Shown piece by piece: positions 52,708 through 61,998 of a stretch of 64,000 bases of DNA. Position numbers and translations under genes: made by a program. The notes below the pieces were generated by a model that saw nothing but the letters and a program-made list of their open reading frames with translations, had not been told where the DNA came from and ran no database searches. Positions within the stretch are counted from its first letter, which is position 1. Each line of letters starts with the position of its first letter. The stretch comes from Clostridia bacterium (GTDB lineage: Bacteria > Bacillota > Clostridia > Oscillospirales > Acutalibacteraceae). Where the stretch lies: positions 32,572 through 96,571 of the forward strand of contig JAFNVC010000020.1 in assembly GCA_017379935.1 (NCBI GenBank), in the 5' to 3' direction.

Positions 52708-54639
52708 ATGAAAACTGTAAGACTTACCTTAGGTGAGGCTATCGTAAGATACCTCGACAATCAGTACGTTACAATCGAGCATAACGGTGAAATGCTTGAG
52801 AGCAAGTATGTTGAATACTTCTACACTGTTTTCGGCCACGGCTGTGTTCTCGGTGTCGGCGAGGCTCTTTCACAGGCTGAGCATTCAATCAAGGTTATGC
52901 AGGGCAGAAACGAGCAGGGCATGGCTCAGGCGGCTGCAGCCTACGGCAAGATGACAAACAGAATGAAGATCATCCCCTGTATGTCATCAATCGGACCGGG
53001 CGCGGCAAATATGGTTACTGCGGCGGCTATGGCTACCGTCAACAATATGCCCCTTCTTCTCTTTATGGGCGACACCTTCGCATCCCGTCAGCCCGACCCC
53101 GTTTTACAGCAGATTGAACAGCTCCACGACGGCACTGTTACAACAAACGATGCTTTCAAGGCTGTTACAAGATATTTTGACAGAATCACCCGTCCCGAGC
53201 AGATTATGACAGCACTCACAAACGCAATGCGCGTGCTTACAGACCCCGGTCACTGCGGTGCGGTTGCAATCGCACTTTCACAGGACGTTCAGGGCGAAAG
53301 CTACGACTACCCCGAAGAATTCTTCAGAAAAAGAGTCCACTTCATCCCCCGTCAGCTTCCGTGCGACTATGAGGTCCGTCAGGTTGCTGAGAAAATCAAG
53401 GAAAGCAAAAAGCCCCTTGTTATCGTCGGCGGCGGTGTAAGATATTCACTTGCAGGTGAGACGGTAAAGGCATTCTGCGAAAAGCACAACATCCCCTTCT
53501 CCGAGACACAGGCAGGTAAATCCGCTATTGAATCAAGCCATTATCTGAATGTCGGCGGTATCGGCGTTACAGGTAACTCGAGCGCAAACGTGCTCGCAAG
53601 AGATGCTGACCTTATCATCGGTATCGGCTCAAAGTTCACGGATTTCACAACAAGCTCAAAGTGGCTCTACGCTGATAAGCAGGTTGTTACAATCAATGCA
53701 AGCGCTTTCCACGCAGGCAAGCTCGACAGCATCAAGATGGTTGCCGATGCCAACGAGGGCGTAAAGGCACTTGAGAAATACCTCGACGGCTACAAGACAG
53801 CATATACAACAGAAATCGCAGACGCTAAGGCTGACTGGGACAAGGAAATGAAAAGACTCGGCTCTGCTTCATATTCAGAGGATTATGTTCCCGAAATCCC
53901 CAACCACGTTGACGATGCAGTTACAGGCTTTGTTAAGGCAACGGGCGGTGTTATCACACAGACGGCGGCACTTGCACTTATCCGCAAGCTGATGCCCGCA
54001 GACGCAATCGCAGTTGGTGCGGCAGGCTCACTCCCCGGCTGTATGCAGAGAATGTGGACAACAGATGCTATCGACTCCTACAATATGGAATACGGCTATT
54101 CCTGTATGGGCTACGAAATTGCAGGCGCATTCGGTTCAAAGCTCGCTTATCCCGACCGCGAGGTTTACGCCTTCACGGGTGACGGCAGCTACAATATGCT
54201 CCATTCCGAAATGATCACAGCTCTTCAGGAGGGCAAGAAGATCAACGTTCTCCTCTTCGACAACGCATCCTTCGGCTGTATCAACAACCTTCAGATGGGT
54301 CAGGGCATCGCGGCTCTCTGCACAGAATCACGCTACCGCGACGGCGACAAGCCTATCCGCGAGGGTGAATTTATGAACATCGACTATGCCGCTTGTGCAA
54401 GAGGCTATGGTTATGTTACATACACGGCAAAAACTATGGATGAGCTTGAGGCGGCATTGCTCGATTCTATGAAGCAGACAAAGCCGACACTCATCGACAT
54501 CAAGGTGCTTCCGAAGTCTATGACAGACGGCTACGGCGGATGGTGGAATGTAGGCTGTTCCGATATTCCCCGCACCGAAAAGGGCAAGGAAGCATTACAG
54601 GAAAAGAAAGAACACTTGCTTGAAGCAAGAAAATACTGA
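52708..54639 (+). CDS. iolD: 3D-(3,5/4)-trihydroxycyclohexane-1,2-dione hydrolase
   Basis: A 643-residue thiamine-diphosphate enzyme that opens the inositol ring. The TPP-activating glutamate region, the middle FAD-like Rossmann domain, and the C-terminal TPP/Mg motif GDGSYNMLHSEM...NASFGCINN are all seen. The true start is ATG 52708 after AAGGAGAG; the much longer frame from 52498 is an artefact of overlap with iolC. Length matches IolD. Confidence 0.94.
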   Translation: MKTVRLTLGEAIVRYLDNQYVTIEHNGEMLESKYVEYFYTVFGHGCVLGVGEALSQAEHSIKVMQGRNEQGMAQAAAAYGKMTNRMKIIPCMSSIGPGAANMVTAAAMATVNNMPLLLFMGDTFASRQPDPVLQQIEQLHDGTVTTNDAFKAVTRYFDRITRPEQIMTALTNAMRVLTDPGHCGAVAIALSQDVQGESYDYPEEFFRKRVHFIPRQLPCDYEVRQVAEKIKESKKPLVIVGGGVRYSLAGETVKAFCEKHNIPFSETQAGKSAIESSHYLNVGGIGVTGNSSANVLARDADLIIGIGSKFTDFTTSSKWLYADKQVVTINASAFHAGKLDSIKMVADANEGVKALEKYLDGYKTAYTTEIADAKADWDKEMKRLGSASYSEDYVPEIPNHVDDAVTGFVKATGGVITQTAALALIRKLMPADAIAVGAAGSLPGCMQRMWTTDAIDSYNMEYGYSCMGYEIAGAFGSKLAYPDREVYAFTGDGSYNMLHSEMITALQEGKKINVLLFDNASFGCINNLQMGQGIAALCTESRYRDGDKPIREGEFMNIDYAACARGYGYVTYTAKTMDELEAALLDSMKQTKPTLIDIKVLPKSMTDGYGGWWNVGCSDIPRTEKGKEALQEKKEHLLEARKY

Positions 54640-54655
54640 TAAAGGAGACTTCACA

Positions 54656-55549
54656 ATGAACGCAGAAAAAATCAAACTCGGCATCGCTCCTATCGGCTGG
54701 ACAAACGACGATATGCCCGACCTCGGCGGCGAAATCACATTTGAGCAGTGTGTAAGCGAAATGGCACTCGCAGGCTATCAGGGCTGTGAAATCGGCAACA
54801 AGTACCCCAAGACAGTTGAGGGTATGCACGAATATCTCGACATCCGCGGACTCGAGATCGCTAACCGCTGGTTCTCATCCTTCATCCTTACAAAGCCTTT
54901 TGAAGAGGTTGAAAAGGATTTCAGAGAGAACTGCGAATTCCTCAAGGGCTGCGGTGCAAAGCGCATCGGTGCATCCGAGCAGAGCTACAGCATTCAGGGC
55001 CATATGGAGACTCCTGTTTTTGAGAAAAAGTATGTTATGAACGATGAAGAGTGGAAGAAGTTCACAGACGGACTTTCAAAGCTCGGTAACATCGCAAAGG
55101 AATACGGCATCACTCTCGTTTACCACCATCATATGGGTACTGTTGTTCAGACAGCAGAGGAAATCGACAGGATGATGGATATGTGCGACCCCGATGCAGT
55201 TTACCTCCTCTTTGACACAGGTCACCTCGCATACTGCGGTGAGGACTATATGGCAGTTCTTAAAAAGTATGCAAAGAGAATCAAGCACGTTCATCTTAAG
55301 GACATCCGTCCCGAAATCGTTGAGAAGGTAAAGGCAGAGCATCTCTCCTTCCTTCAGGGCGTAAGACTCGGCGCATTCACCGTTCCCGGTGACGGCACAA
55401 TCGACTTCAAGCCCGTTTTCGACGTACTCGACGAGGCTGATTACGAGGGCTGGATGCTCGTTGAAGCTGAGCAGGATCCCGCAATCGCAAATCCGTTCAA
55501 GTATGCGAAGATGGCAAGAGAATATATCAAGGCTAACGCAGGTGTATAA
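54656..55549 (+). CDS. iolE: Myo-inosose-2 dehydratase
   Basis: A 297-residue xylose-isomerase-like TIM barrel dehydrating 2-keto-myo-inositol. N-terminal GIAPIGWTNDDMPDLGG is characteristic of IolE; metal ligands appear in VYHHHMGTV, LLFDTGHLAY, HVHLKDI and LVEAEQDP. ATG 54656 is preceded by AAAGGAGA. It lies 16 bases after iolD. Confidence 0.93.
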   Translation: MNAEKIKLGIAPIGWTNDDMPDLGGEITFEQCVSEMALAGYQGCEIGNKYPKTVEGMHEYLDIRGLEIANRWFSSFILTKPFEEVEKDFRENCEFLKGCGAKRIGASEQSYSIQGHMETPVFEKKYVMNDEEWKKFTDGLSKLGNIAKEYGITLVYHHHMGTVVQTAEEIDRMMDMCDPDAVYLLFDTGHLAYCGEDYMAVLKKYAKRIKHVHLKDIRPEIVEKVKAEHLSFLQGVRLGAFTVPGDGTIDFKPVFDVLDEADYEGWMLVEAEQDPAIANPFKYAKMAREYIKANAGV

Positions 55550-55563
55550 AAGGAGACTTAAAA

Positions 55564-57069
55564 ATGGCTGAAAAACTCAAATATTTTGTCAACGGTCAGT
55601 ATGTCGAGTCAAAGACCGACAAGTATTATGACCTTGTAAACCCGAGCACGGGTGAAATCACAGGCTATGCACCCAACTGTACCGCTGAAGAGGTTGAAGA
55701 GGCTATCGCGGCAGCAAAGGCTGCATATTCCGCATGGAGCGCAACTCCCGCAATCAAGAGAGCACAGATTCTTTACAAAATCCGCGACCTTCTTATGGCA
55801 AATATGGAGGAGCTTACAAGACTTGTTGCCGAGGAAAACGGCAAGGTATGGAGCGAGGCTGAGGGCGACGTGCTCAAGGCTAAGGAGGGCACAGAGCTTG
55901 CAACTCAGGTTCCCTCACTTATGATGGGCGAAAGCACAATGGACGCTTCCTCGGGCTACGATACCGTTCTCTACCGTGAATCAATGGGTGTTTTCGCAGG
56001 CATCGTCCCCGTCAACTTCCCCGCTATGATTCCCTTCGGCTGGATGGCTCCCGTTTGTATCGCAACAGGTAACACAATGGTTCTCAAGGCTGCAAGCCTT
56101 ACACCGAGAACAGCACTCCGTATCGCAGGTCTCTACAAGGAGGCAGGCGTTCCCGATGGTGTTATCAATATCGTTACCTGCTCAAGAAACGAAATCAACG
56201 TTCTTCTCGACAGCCCCGATGTCAAGGGTATCACATTCGTCGGCTCAACTCCCGTAGGCAAGCTCATCTACGAGCGTGCCGCAAAGAGCGGTAAGAGAGT
56301 TCAGGCACTCTGCCAGGCTAAGAACCACGCACTCGTTCTCGAGGACACTCCGATTGAAAGAACAGCCGCAGGTGTTATCAACTCCGCATTCGGCTGCGCA
56401 GGTCAGAGATGTATGGCTCTCTCCTGCTGTGTTGTTCAGGAAAGCATTGCTGATGCATTCGTTGCTGAGCTTGTAAAGCAGGCAAAGAACATCAAGGTAG
56501 GCCCCGGCTATGACAAGACATCAAAGCTCGGCCCCATTACATACAAGAAGCACTACGAAGAGGTTATCGCTGACATCAACAAGGGTGTTGCAGAGGGCGC
56601 AGAGCTCGTTCTCGACGGCAGAAACTGTGTTGTTGAGGGATATGAAAACGGCTTCTATGTAGGTCCGACAATCTTCGATAAGGTTACACCCGAAATGACT
56701 ATCGGTGACGAAGAGGTATTCGGTCCCGTGCTTTGCATCAAGCGTGTCAAGACCTTTGATGAAGGTCTCAAGCTTATGAACGCTAACCCCTACGCAAACG
56801 GCTCCGTTATCTTTACACAGAACGGCTACTATGCAAGAGAGTTCACACGCCACACAGACGGCGGTATGGTCGGTGTTAACGTAGGTATCCCCGTTCCCAT
56901 CGGCTTCTTCCCCTTCGCAGGTCACAAGAATTCCTTCTTCGGCGATCTTCACTGCCTCGGCAAGGACGCTTACCGCTTCTATACCGAGAGCAAGTGCGTT
57001 ACAACACGCTGGTTTGACGAGGAAGAAATGAAGAAAACAGAGGTTTCCACCTGGGACGGCACAATCTGA
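55564..57069 (+). CDS. iolA: CoA-acylating methylmalonate-semialdehyde dehydrogenase
   Basis: A 501-residue aldehyde dehydrogenase of the MmsA/IolA group, converting malonate semialdehyde (from inositol) to acetyl-CoA. The catalytic cysteine lies in GCAGQRCMAL, and VPVNFPAMIPFGWMAP is family-specific. Starts 14 bases after iolE with AAAGGAGA upstream. Notably the aldolase iolJ that would make its substrate is not in this operon. Confidence 0.93.
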   Translation: MAEKLKYFVNGQYVESKTDKYYDLVNPSTGEITGYAPNCTAEEVEEAIAAAKAAYSAWSATPAIKRAQILYKIRDLLMANMEELTRLVAEENGKVWSEAEGDVLKAKEGTELATQVPSLMMGESTMDASSGYDTVLYRESMGVFAGIVPVNFPAMIPFGWMAPVCIATGNTMVLKAASLTPRTALRIAGLYKEAGVPDGVINIVTCSRNEINVLLDSPDVKGITFVGSTPVGKLIYERAAKSGKRVQALCQAKNHALVLEDTPIERTAAGVINSAFGCAGQRCMALSCCVVQESIADAFVAELVKQAKNIKVGPGYDKTSKLGPITYKKHYEEVIADINKGVAEGAELVLDGRNCVVEGYENGFYVGPTIFDKVTPEMTIGDEEVFGPVLCIKRVKTFDEGLKLMNANPYANGSVIFTQNGYYAREFTRHTDGGMVGVNVGIPVPIGFFPFAGHKNSFFGDLHCLGKDAYRFYTESKCVTTRWFDEEEMKKTEVSTWDGTI

Positions 57070-57096
57070 GTTCAATATATAAAGGAGATTAAAGCT

Positions 57097-58122
57097 ATGA
57101 TTAATGTTGGTATTATCGGCGCAGGCCGTATCGGTAAGGTTCACTGCGAATCAATTATGAGATATGTTAAAAACGCAACAGTTAAGGCTGTTGCTGATCC
57201 CTTCCTCAACGACGAGACAATCGCTTGGGCAAAGGGACTCGGCATTGAGGAGTTCTACACGGACTATCACAAAATCCTTGAGGATAATGATATTCAGGCA
57301 GTTCTTATCTGCTCTTCAACAGACACTCACTCAACAATTTCTCTTGAGGCTATCGCAGCAGGCAAGCACATCTTCTGCGAAAAGCCCATCGACCACGACG
57401 TAAACAAGATTCTCGAGGTTAAGGCTGCTCTTGAAAACAGCAATGTCAAGTATCAGGTAGGCTTCAACCGCCGCTTTGACCACAACTTCAAGGCTGCAAG
57501 AAAGGCTGTTGAGGGCGGTCAGATCGGTGATCTTAACATCCTTAAGGTCTGCTCAAGAGACCCCGGCGCTCCTCCGGTAAGCTACATCAAGGTTTCCGGC
57601 GGTATCTTCCTTGATATGACAATCCACGATTTCGATATGGTACGCTTTATGTCAGGCTCAGAGGTTGAAGAGGTATTCGCTTACGGCGCAGTTCTCGTTG
57701 ATCCCGCTATCGGCGAGGCAGGCGACATCGATACAGCAGTTATCTCAATGAAGCTCGCAAACGGTGCAATCGCAGTTATCGACAACTGCCGCCGCGCAAG
57801 CTACGGCTATGATCAGAGAGTTGAGGCTTTCGGCTCACTCGGTCAGGTTGCTATCGGCAACGATTCAGAGTCCACAGCTGTTATTTCTGACGCGAACGGC
57901 GTCCGCGGTGAGGTTCCCCTCAACTTCTTCCTCGAGAGATATATGGGTGCTTATGTTGAGGAAATCACAGAGTTCATCGACTGCATCGTAAACGATAAGG
58001 AAGTAAGCGTTGGACTTGACTGCGGTCTCCAGCCTGTTCTTATCGGTCTTGCTGCAAAGAAGTCACTCGTAACAGGTGTGCCTGTTAAAATTGCAGACAT
58101 TGCCAAAGAATATTCATTATAA
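57097..58122 (+). CDS. iolG: Inositol 2-dehydrogenase
   Basis: A 341-residue Gfo/Idh/MocA family oxidoreductase, the first step of inositol catabolism (myo-inositol to 2-keto-myo-inositol with NAD). Rossmann motif GIIGAGRIGKVH, catalytic lysine in FCEKPIDHDV, and the downstream GGIFLDMTIHDFDMVRFM. AAAGGAGA precedes ATG 57097. Last gene of the operon. Confidence 0.92.
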   Translation: MINVGIIGAGRIGKVHCESIMRYVKNATVKAVADPFLNDETIAWAKGLGIEEFYTDYHKILEDNDIQAVLICSSTDTHSTISLEAIAAGKHIFCEKPIDHDVNKILEVKAALENSNVKYQVGFNRRFDHNFKAARKAVEGGQIGDLNILKVCSRDPGAPPVSYIKVSGGIFLDMTIHDFDMVRFMSGSEVEEVFAYGAVLVDPAIGEAGDIDTAVISMKLANGAIAVIDNCRRASYGYDQRVEAFGSLGQVAIGNDSESTAVISDANGVRGEVPLNFFLERYMGAYVEEITEFIDCIVNDKEVSVGLDCGLQPVLIGLAAKKSLVTGVPVKIADIAKEYSL

Positions 58123-58131
58123 TTGAAAACA

Positions 58132-58168
58132 AAAACACCGCCGGAGTCCAGCACTTCGGCGGTGTTTT
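58132..58168 (+). terminator. Terminator of the iol operon
   Basis: 16-bp stem starting AAAACACCGCCGG with one G-T pair, five-base loop, followed by TTTTTA. Confidence 0.9.
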
Positions 58169-58210
58169 TATTCCTTTATCGAAAATAAATGCATAAAAAC
58201 CCTGAAAATA

Positions 58211-58256
58211 GTTACAAAAAGTTACAGAAATTTCGAAAATGTCATAATTTCGTAAC
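58211..58256 (+). promoter_or_regulatory. GTTAC-containing repeat cluster upstream of the dockerin lysozyme gene
   Basis: Direct repeats GTTACAAAAA and GTTACAGAAA (58211-58230), with an inverted partner ATTTCGTAAC ending at 58256. Possible regulator-binding site; no promoter of good quality is visible beside it. Confidence 0.35.
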
Positions 58257-58317
58257 ATTTGTGTGTTATAAACTTATTGCTGAACATTCGGCAAAATTAA
58301 AAAAAGGACTAATTTTT

Positions 58318-59070
58318 ATGCATTTAAAAAACTACATAAAAAGAACTCTTATCACAATTCTTGCTCTTGCAATGGTCTTTTCAGCCGTTCCTGTCGCATC
58401 AATGGCGGCAGCCTCAAAGGCTGAAACCATTCAGACTATATTCGATTTCCTTGTAGATGAAATGGGACTCAATTCCGCAGCAGCATGCGGTGTTCTCGCT
58501 AACATCGAGAAGGAATCAAACTTCAACCCCACCCTCTACGGTGACAGCGGTTCAAGCTACGGCATCTGCCAGTGGCACAACGGCAGATTCGAAAACCTCA
58601 AGAGCTTCTGCAACAAGAACGGCTACAGCTGGAAGACAGTTGAAGGTCAGCTTCAGTTCCTCAAGTACGAGCTGAGCACAAATAAGACGGATACAGGCAA
58701 AATCCTTGACCGTCTCGCAGGCGTTGAAAACACAGCCGCAGGCGCATACAAGGCAGGCTACGACTGGTGCTACTACTTCGAGCGTCCCGCTAACAAGGCA
58801 AGCAAGGCTGAAGCAAGAGGCTCCAATGCACAGACAAAGTACTGGCCGACATACAAGCTCGTTTATGAGCTTGGAGATGTTAACGCTGACGGTAAGGTAA
58901 ATGCAACAGATGCTCTTATCGCTCTTGAAACAGCGGTCGGCTCTTACAAGGCAAGCAAAAGTCAGCTCAAGGCTGCGGATATTGATAAGGACGGCAGAAT
59001 CACATCAAACGATGCGCTCATTATGCTTTCAATCTCATCCGGTAAGCTTTCAATTGAAAATTACAGATAA
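58318..59070 (+). CDS. Secreted phage-tail-type lysozyme with type I dockerin
   Basis: A 250-residue exported protein. ATG 58318 is chosen because a signal peptide follows (RTLITILALAMVFSAVPVAS); an open frame back to 58189 is unsupported. Residues 40-170 match the phage tail lysozyme family (Phage_lysozyme2): GVLANIEKESNFNPTLYG with the catalytic glutamate and SSYGICQWHNGR. The C-terminus is a complete type I dockerin with two calcium loops, DVNADGKVNATDAL and DIDKDGRITSNDAL. It should therefore be a cell-wall hydrolase that docks on a cohesin scaffold, an uncommon pairing. AAAGGAC lies nine bases upstream. Confidence 0.88.
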   Translation: MHLKNYIKRTLITILALAMVFSAVPVASMAAASKAETIQTIFDFLVDEMGLNSAAACGVLANIEKESNFNPTLYGDSGSSYGICQWHNGRFENLKSFCNKNGYSWKTVEGQLQFLKYELSTNKTDTGKILDRLAGVENTAAGAYKAGYDWCYYFERPANKASKAEARGSNAQTKYWPTYKLVYELGDVNADGKVNATDALIALETAVGSYKASKSQLKAADIDKDGRITSNDALIMLSISSGKLSIENYR

Positions 59071-59073
59071 CAA

Positions 59074-59104
59074 AAAGACCGAAGATTCAGAATCTTCGGT
59101 CTTT
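59074..59104. terminator. Bidirectional terminator
   Basis: 14-bp perfect stem AAAGACCGAAGATT / AATCTTCGGTCTTT with a CAG loop, between convergent genes. Confidence 0.9.
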
Positions 59105-59108
59105 CTTT

Positions 59109-59714
59109 TCAGTTTGCCTTATTCATTGCCTTATCTATTTCCCCGTCCAACATAAACGGAAGAACCTCCGTCGCTTTAGTGATAGCTTTTTTCAGCTCTT
59201 CCATTTCGTCCTTTTTAAAGTTGGAAAGCACCCAGTCGGCAAGGTTGTAGTCCGGATGCGGCTTTGCACCGACACCGACCTTGATTCTCGGGAAATTATC
59301 GGAATTAAGGTGATAGATAATACTCTTGATGCCGTTATGACCGCCGTCAGTACCTTTTCGGCGGATTCTTAATTTTCCGCACGGAAGCGAAATATCATCA
59401 AAAATAACGATAATTTTTTCGGGCGGGATTTTATAAAACTGTGCAATCTCGCGCACAGCTTCTCCGCTGTTGTTCATAAAAGTCTGGGGCTTGACGAGAA
59501 GGCATCTGTGTCCGCTGATCACCGTATCCCCTATCAGCGCCTTATATTTGAGCTTTTTTATATCCGTATTTTCCTCTGCCGCGATATGGTCAAGCGTCAG
59601 AAAGCCGGCATTATGGCGCGTAAATTCGTAATCCTTGCCCGGATTGCCGAGACCGACAACCATAAATTCAGGTGAGCCTGACGGTGCAGGTGTTGCTTTT
59701 TTCTTGAAAAACAT
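59109..59714 (-). CDS. pth: Peptidyl-tRNA hydrolase
   Basis: A 201-residue enzyme releasing tRNA from stalled peptidyl-tRNAs. MVVGLGNPGKDYEFTRHNAGF contains the catalytic histidine, KPQTFMNNSGEAV the substrate-binding asparagines, and FDDISLPCGKLRIR the aspartate. It carries an extra 15-residue N-terminus (FFKKKATPAPSGS) relative to most Pth proteins. AGGAG precedes ATG 59714. Confidence 0.95.
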   Translation of the reverse strand: MFFKKKATPAPSGSPEFMVVGLGNPGKDYEFTRHNAGFLTLDHIAAEENTDIKKLKYKALIGDTVISGHRCLLVKPQTFMNNSGEAVREIAQFYKIPPEKIIVIFDDISLPCGKLRIRRKGTDGGHNGIKSIIYHLNSDNFPRIKVGVGAKPHPDYNLADWVLSNFKKDEMEELKKAITKATEVLPFMLDGEIDKAMNKAN

Positions 59715-59745
59715 TGTATTCTCCTATGTATATCATTACAAAATA

Positions 59746-59769
59746 TTCGGGACGGCTGACCGTCCCGAA
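59746..59769 (-). terminator. Terminator after the glmU-lipoprotein operon
   Basis: 10-bp stem TTCGGGACGG / CCGTCCCGAA with a CTGA loop, in the 65-base gap between pth and the lipoprotein gene; modest T content on exit. Confidence 0.7.
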
Positions 59770-59779
59770 ATTAATTTTT

Positions 59780-60451
59780 TCAGAATGTAACGGGCATATA
59801 TGCCGTTGTAACGTTTGACCAGTCATCTACGCTGTCGAGGTCACTTTCGATAAGTGTATAAATTATGTCGACATCCATCTTGTTGAGCTCTGCGATTATT
59901 TCCTCTTCAGTTTTGAGCTTTGCTGAGTTCACAAGACCTTCAATAAGGATATACATTCCTCTGCCGGGGTTAAAGCCGTATTCACAGCCGAGGTCAGTAT
60001 CAATAATAATATTCTCTGTGTTCGTTGCCTTAAGCAAGCGGAATGCAACGCGCTTTGCATTTGAATTTGCAACATAGATGCTGTATGAGAACTTCGTCCA
60101 TTTTTCAGCATTGTCAACGATGTCCTGTGCCTCATCCTTACTGATTCCGAAATCCTCGTTGCGGTTGAGGAATCTGTCCTCATCCTCCTGATCCTTCAGA
60201 GTATCTGAAAGCGATGAGCCTGAATTGAGCTTGCCTACAGTATCCTTGTTGACCTCAACGACATTTGTTGCATCAACCTCTTTGCCGTCATCATTCAAGC
60301 TTGTGTATTCGATAACAGCCTGATTACCCGTAATTTCGGGCTGAGCGATACCTGTGTTGTCTTTTCCTCCGTCCTTACAGCCGTAAGCCGTGAGAATAAC
60401 ACAAGCCATAAGAATTAAGGATACTGCTCTGATAAAAACGTTCTTGTTCAT
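59780..60451 (-). CDS. Predicted lipoprotein, unknown function
   Basis: A 223-residue protein with N-terminal signal MNKNVFIRAVSLILMACVIL and cysteine 25 in LTAYGC as lipobox. The mature part is acidic at first, then has mixed alpha/beta character (FSYSIYVANSNAKRVAFRLL) with no recognised family. GAGGTAG precedes ATG 60451, and the gene starts 12 bases after glmU, so they form an operon. Confidence 0.75.
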   Translation of the reverse strand: MNKNVFIRAVSLILMACVILTAYGCKDGGKDNTGIAQPEITGNQAVIEYTSLNDDGKEVDATNVVEVNKDTVGKLNSGSSLSDTLKDQEDEDRFLNRNEDFGISKDEAQDIVDNAEKWTKFSYSIYVANSNAKRVAFRLLKATNTENIIIDTDLGCEYGFNPGRGMYILIEGLVNSAKLKTEEEIIAELNKMDVDIIYTLIESDLDSVDDWSNVTTAYMPVTF

Positions 60452-60463
60452 TTTTTCTACCTC

Positions 60464-61858
60464 TTATTTCTGCCACTTGTAGGGCTTTTTCTTGTTGATC
60501 CAATCCTTTTTAACGGACTGTCGCGATCTTGCAATTGCCAGTGCATTTTCGGGAACATCCTCGGTGATGACCGAGCCTGCCGCCGTGTACGCGTTCTTTC
60601 CGACGCTGACAGGGGCTACGAGATAAGTGCTGCAGCCGATGAAGGCGTGATCCTCAACCTTCGTACGGTTCTTTTCTCTGCCGTTATAGTTGACAGTCGC
60701 ACATCCGCATCCGACATTGACATCCGCACCGAAATCAGCATCACCGATATAAGTAAGATGCGAAACACTCGTGCGTGCGCCGATGGAAGCGTTCTTGAAC
60801 TCAACAAAGTTACCCGCCTTAACTCCCTCACCGATAACACAGTCAGGTCTGATACGTGCGAACGGACCGATCTGGGCATCCTTTTTAACCGTTGATGAGA
60901 AGCACTGAACATTATTGAGCGTAACGTTATCCTCAATCACGCTGTCCTCAATAAAGCTGTTAGGACCGATGACACAGCCCTCTCCGATAACGGTATCACC
61001 CTTGATAATCGTACCCGGAAGAATCTCTGTTTCGGCACCGATTTTAACATCAGGGCTTATCATAACACCGTCCGCGCAAGGGATGGAAACACCGTCCAGC
61101 ATAAGGTCGTGCATAATTCTTCTGCGTGCAATTTCGTTAAGCTGCTGGAGCTGAGCTCTGTCGTTTGCACCGAGAACCGCTTCGGGATTGCCTGCCTCAT
61201 AAGCAACGGCATTGAGATTTTTTCCAAGGATAACCTCGATAGCATCTGTCAGATAATATTCCTCCTGATGCTTTTTGTCGTGCATCTCGACAATACCCTC
61301 GAGCGCCTCAAGAAGCACGGAGCAGTTGAACCAATATGCACCCGAGTTGACCTCATTTATCATCCTCTCGGCGTTGTTGGCGTCTCGTTCTTCAACGATT
61401 TTCTTCAGGCATTTATCCTTATTGCGGATGATTCTGCCGTAGCCTTCCGGATTGTCGATCTTTGCGGAGATAATGGTAACCGCATTTTTATGAGAAAGAT
61501 GATACTCATAAGCTGTGCTGATTGTCTTTGCATCAATCAGCGGTGAATCTCCGTTAAGAATAAGAATATCTCCCGGAGAATTTGCTTTGATAAAATCCTT
61601 TGCCTGCATAACGGCGTGTCCCGTACCGAGAAGCTCTTCCTGCACGGCAATTTTAAAGCTTCCGCCGAGGTGCGCTTCAAGCTCTTCGTGACAGTGACCC
61701 GTTACAACACAGATTTCGTCAATACCGCCCTCACGGACCGCATCCGAAACCCAGTCAATCATCGGTTTGAAAAGAACCTCTGTCATAACTCTGGGCTTCG
61801 ACGTTTTCATGCGTCTGCCGTCACCTGCCGCGAGAATCAATGCACACTTTCTACTCAT
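60464..61858 (-). CDS. glmU: Bifunctional GlcNAc-1-phosphate uridyltransferase/glucosamine-1-phosphate acetyltransferase
   Basis: A 464-residue enzyme making UDP-GlcNAc for peptidoglycan. The N-terminal pyrophosphorylase motif is LAAGDGRRMKTSKPRVM; the C-terminal left-handed beta helix shows hexapeptide repeats (IGEGCVIGPNSFIEDSVIED) and the acetyltransferase site around VEFKNASIGARTSVSHLTYI. ATG 61858 is seven bases from GGAGG; ATG 61864 is too close and the frame to 61921 is unsupported. Confidence 0.95.
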   Translation of the reverse strand: MSRKCALILAAGDGRRMKTSKPRVMTEVLFKPMIDWVSDAVREGGIDEICVVTGHCHEELEAHLGGSFKIAVQEELLGTGHAVMQAKDFIKANSPGDILILNGDSPLIDAKTISTAYEYHLSHKNAVTIISAKIDNPEGYGRIIRNKDKCLKKIVEERDANNAERMINEVNSGAYWFNCSVLLEALEGIVEMHDKKHQEEYYLTDAIEVILGKNLNAVAYEAGNPEAVLGANDRAQLQQLNEIARRRIMHDLMLDGVSIPCADGVMISPDVKIGAETEILPGTIIKGDTVIGEGCVIGPNSFIEDSVIEDNVTLNNVQCFSSTVKKDAQIGPFARIRPDCVIGEGVKAGNFVEFKNASIGARTSVSHLTYIGDADFGADVNVGCGCATVNYNGREKNRTKVEDHAFIGCSTYLVAPVSVGKNAYTAAGSVITEDVPENALAIARSRQSVKKDWINKKKPYKWQK

Positions 61859-61898
61859 AAACATACCTCCGATCCGAAACAATATAATATACATTTTT

Positions 61899-61927
61899 AT
61901 TATCGCAGAAATACGCGCCAATTACAA
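61899..61927 (-). promoter_or_regulatory. Possible promoter of glmU
   Basis: Minus-strand TTGTAA (61927-61922), 17-base spacer, GATAAT (61904-61899). A moderate match. Confidence 0.4.
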
Positions 61928-61998
61928 TAGCAAAATAAGGATTTTTTCGCGACAAATTCCACAAAATTTCGAACGGAAATTGTAACCGTAAATTTGAG

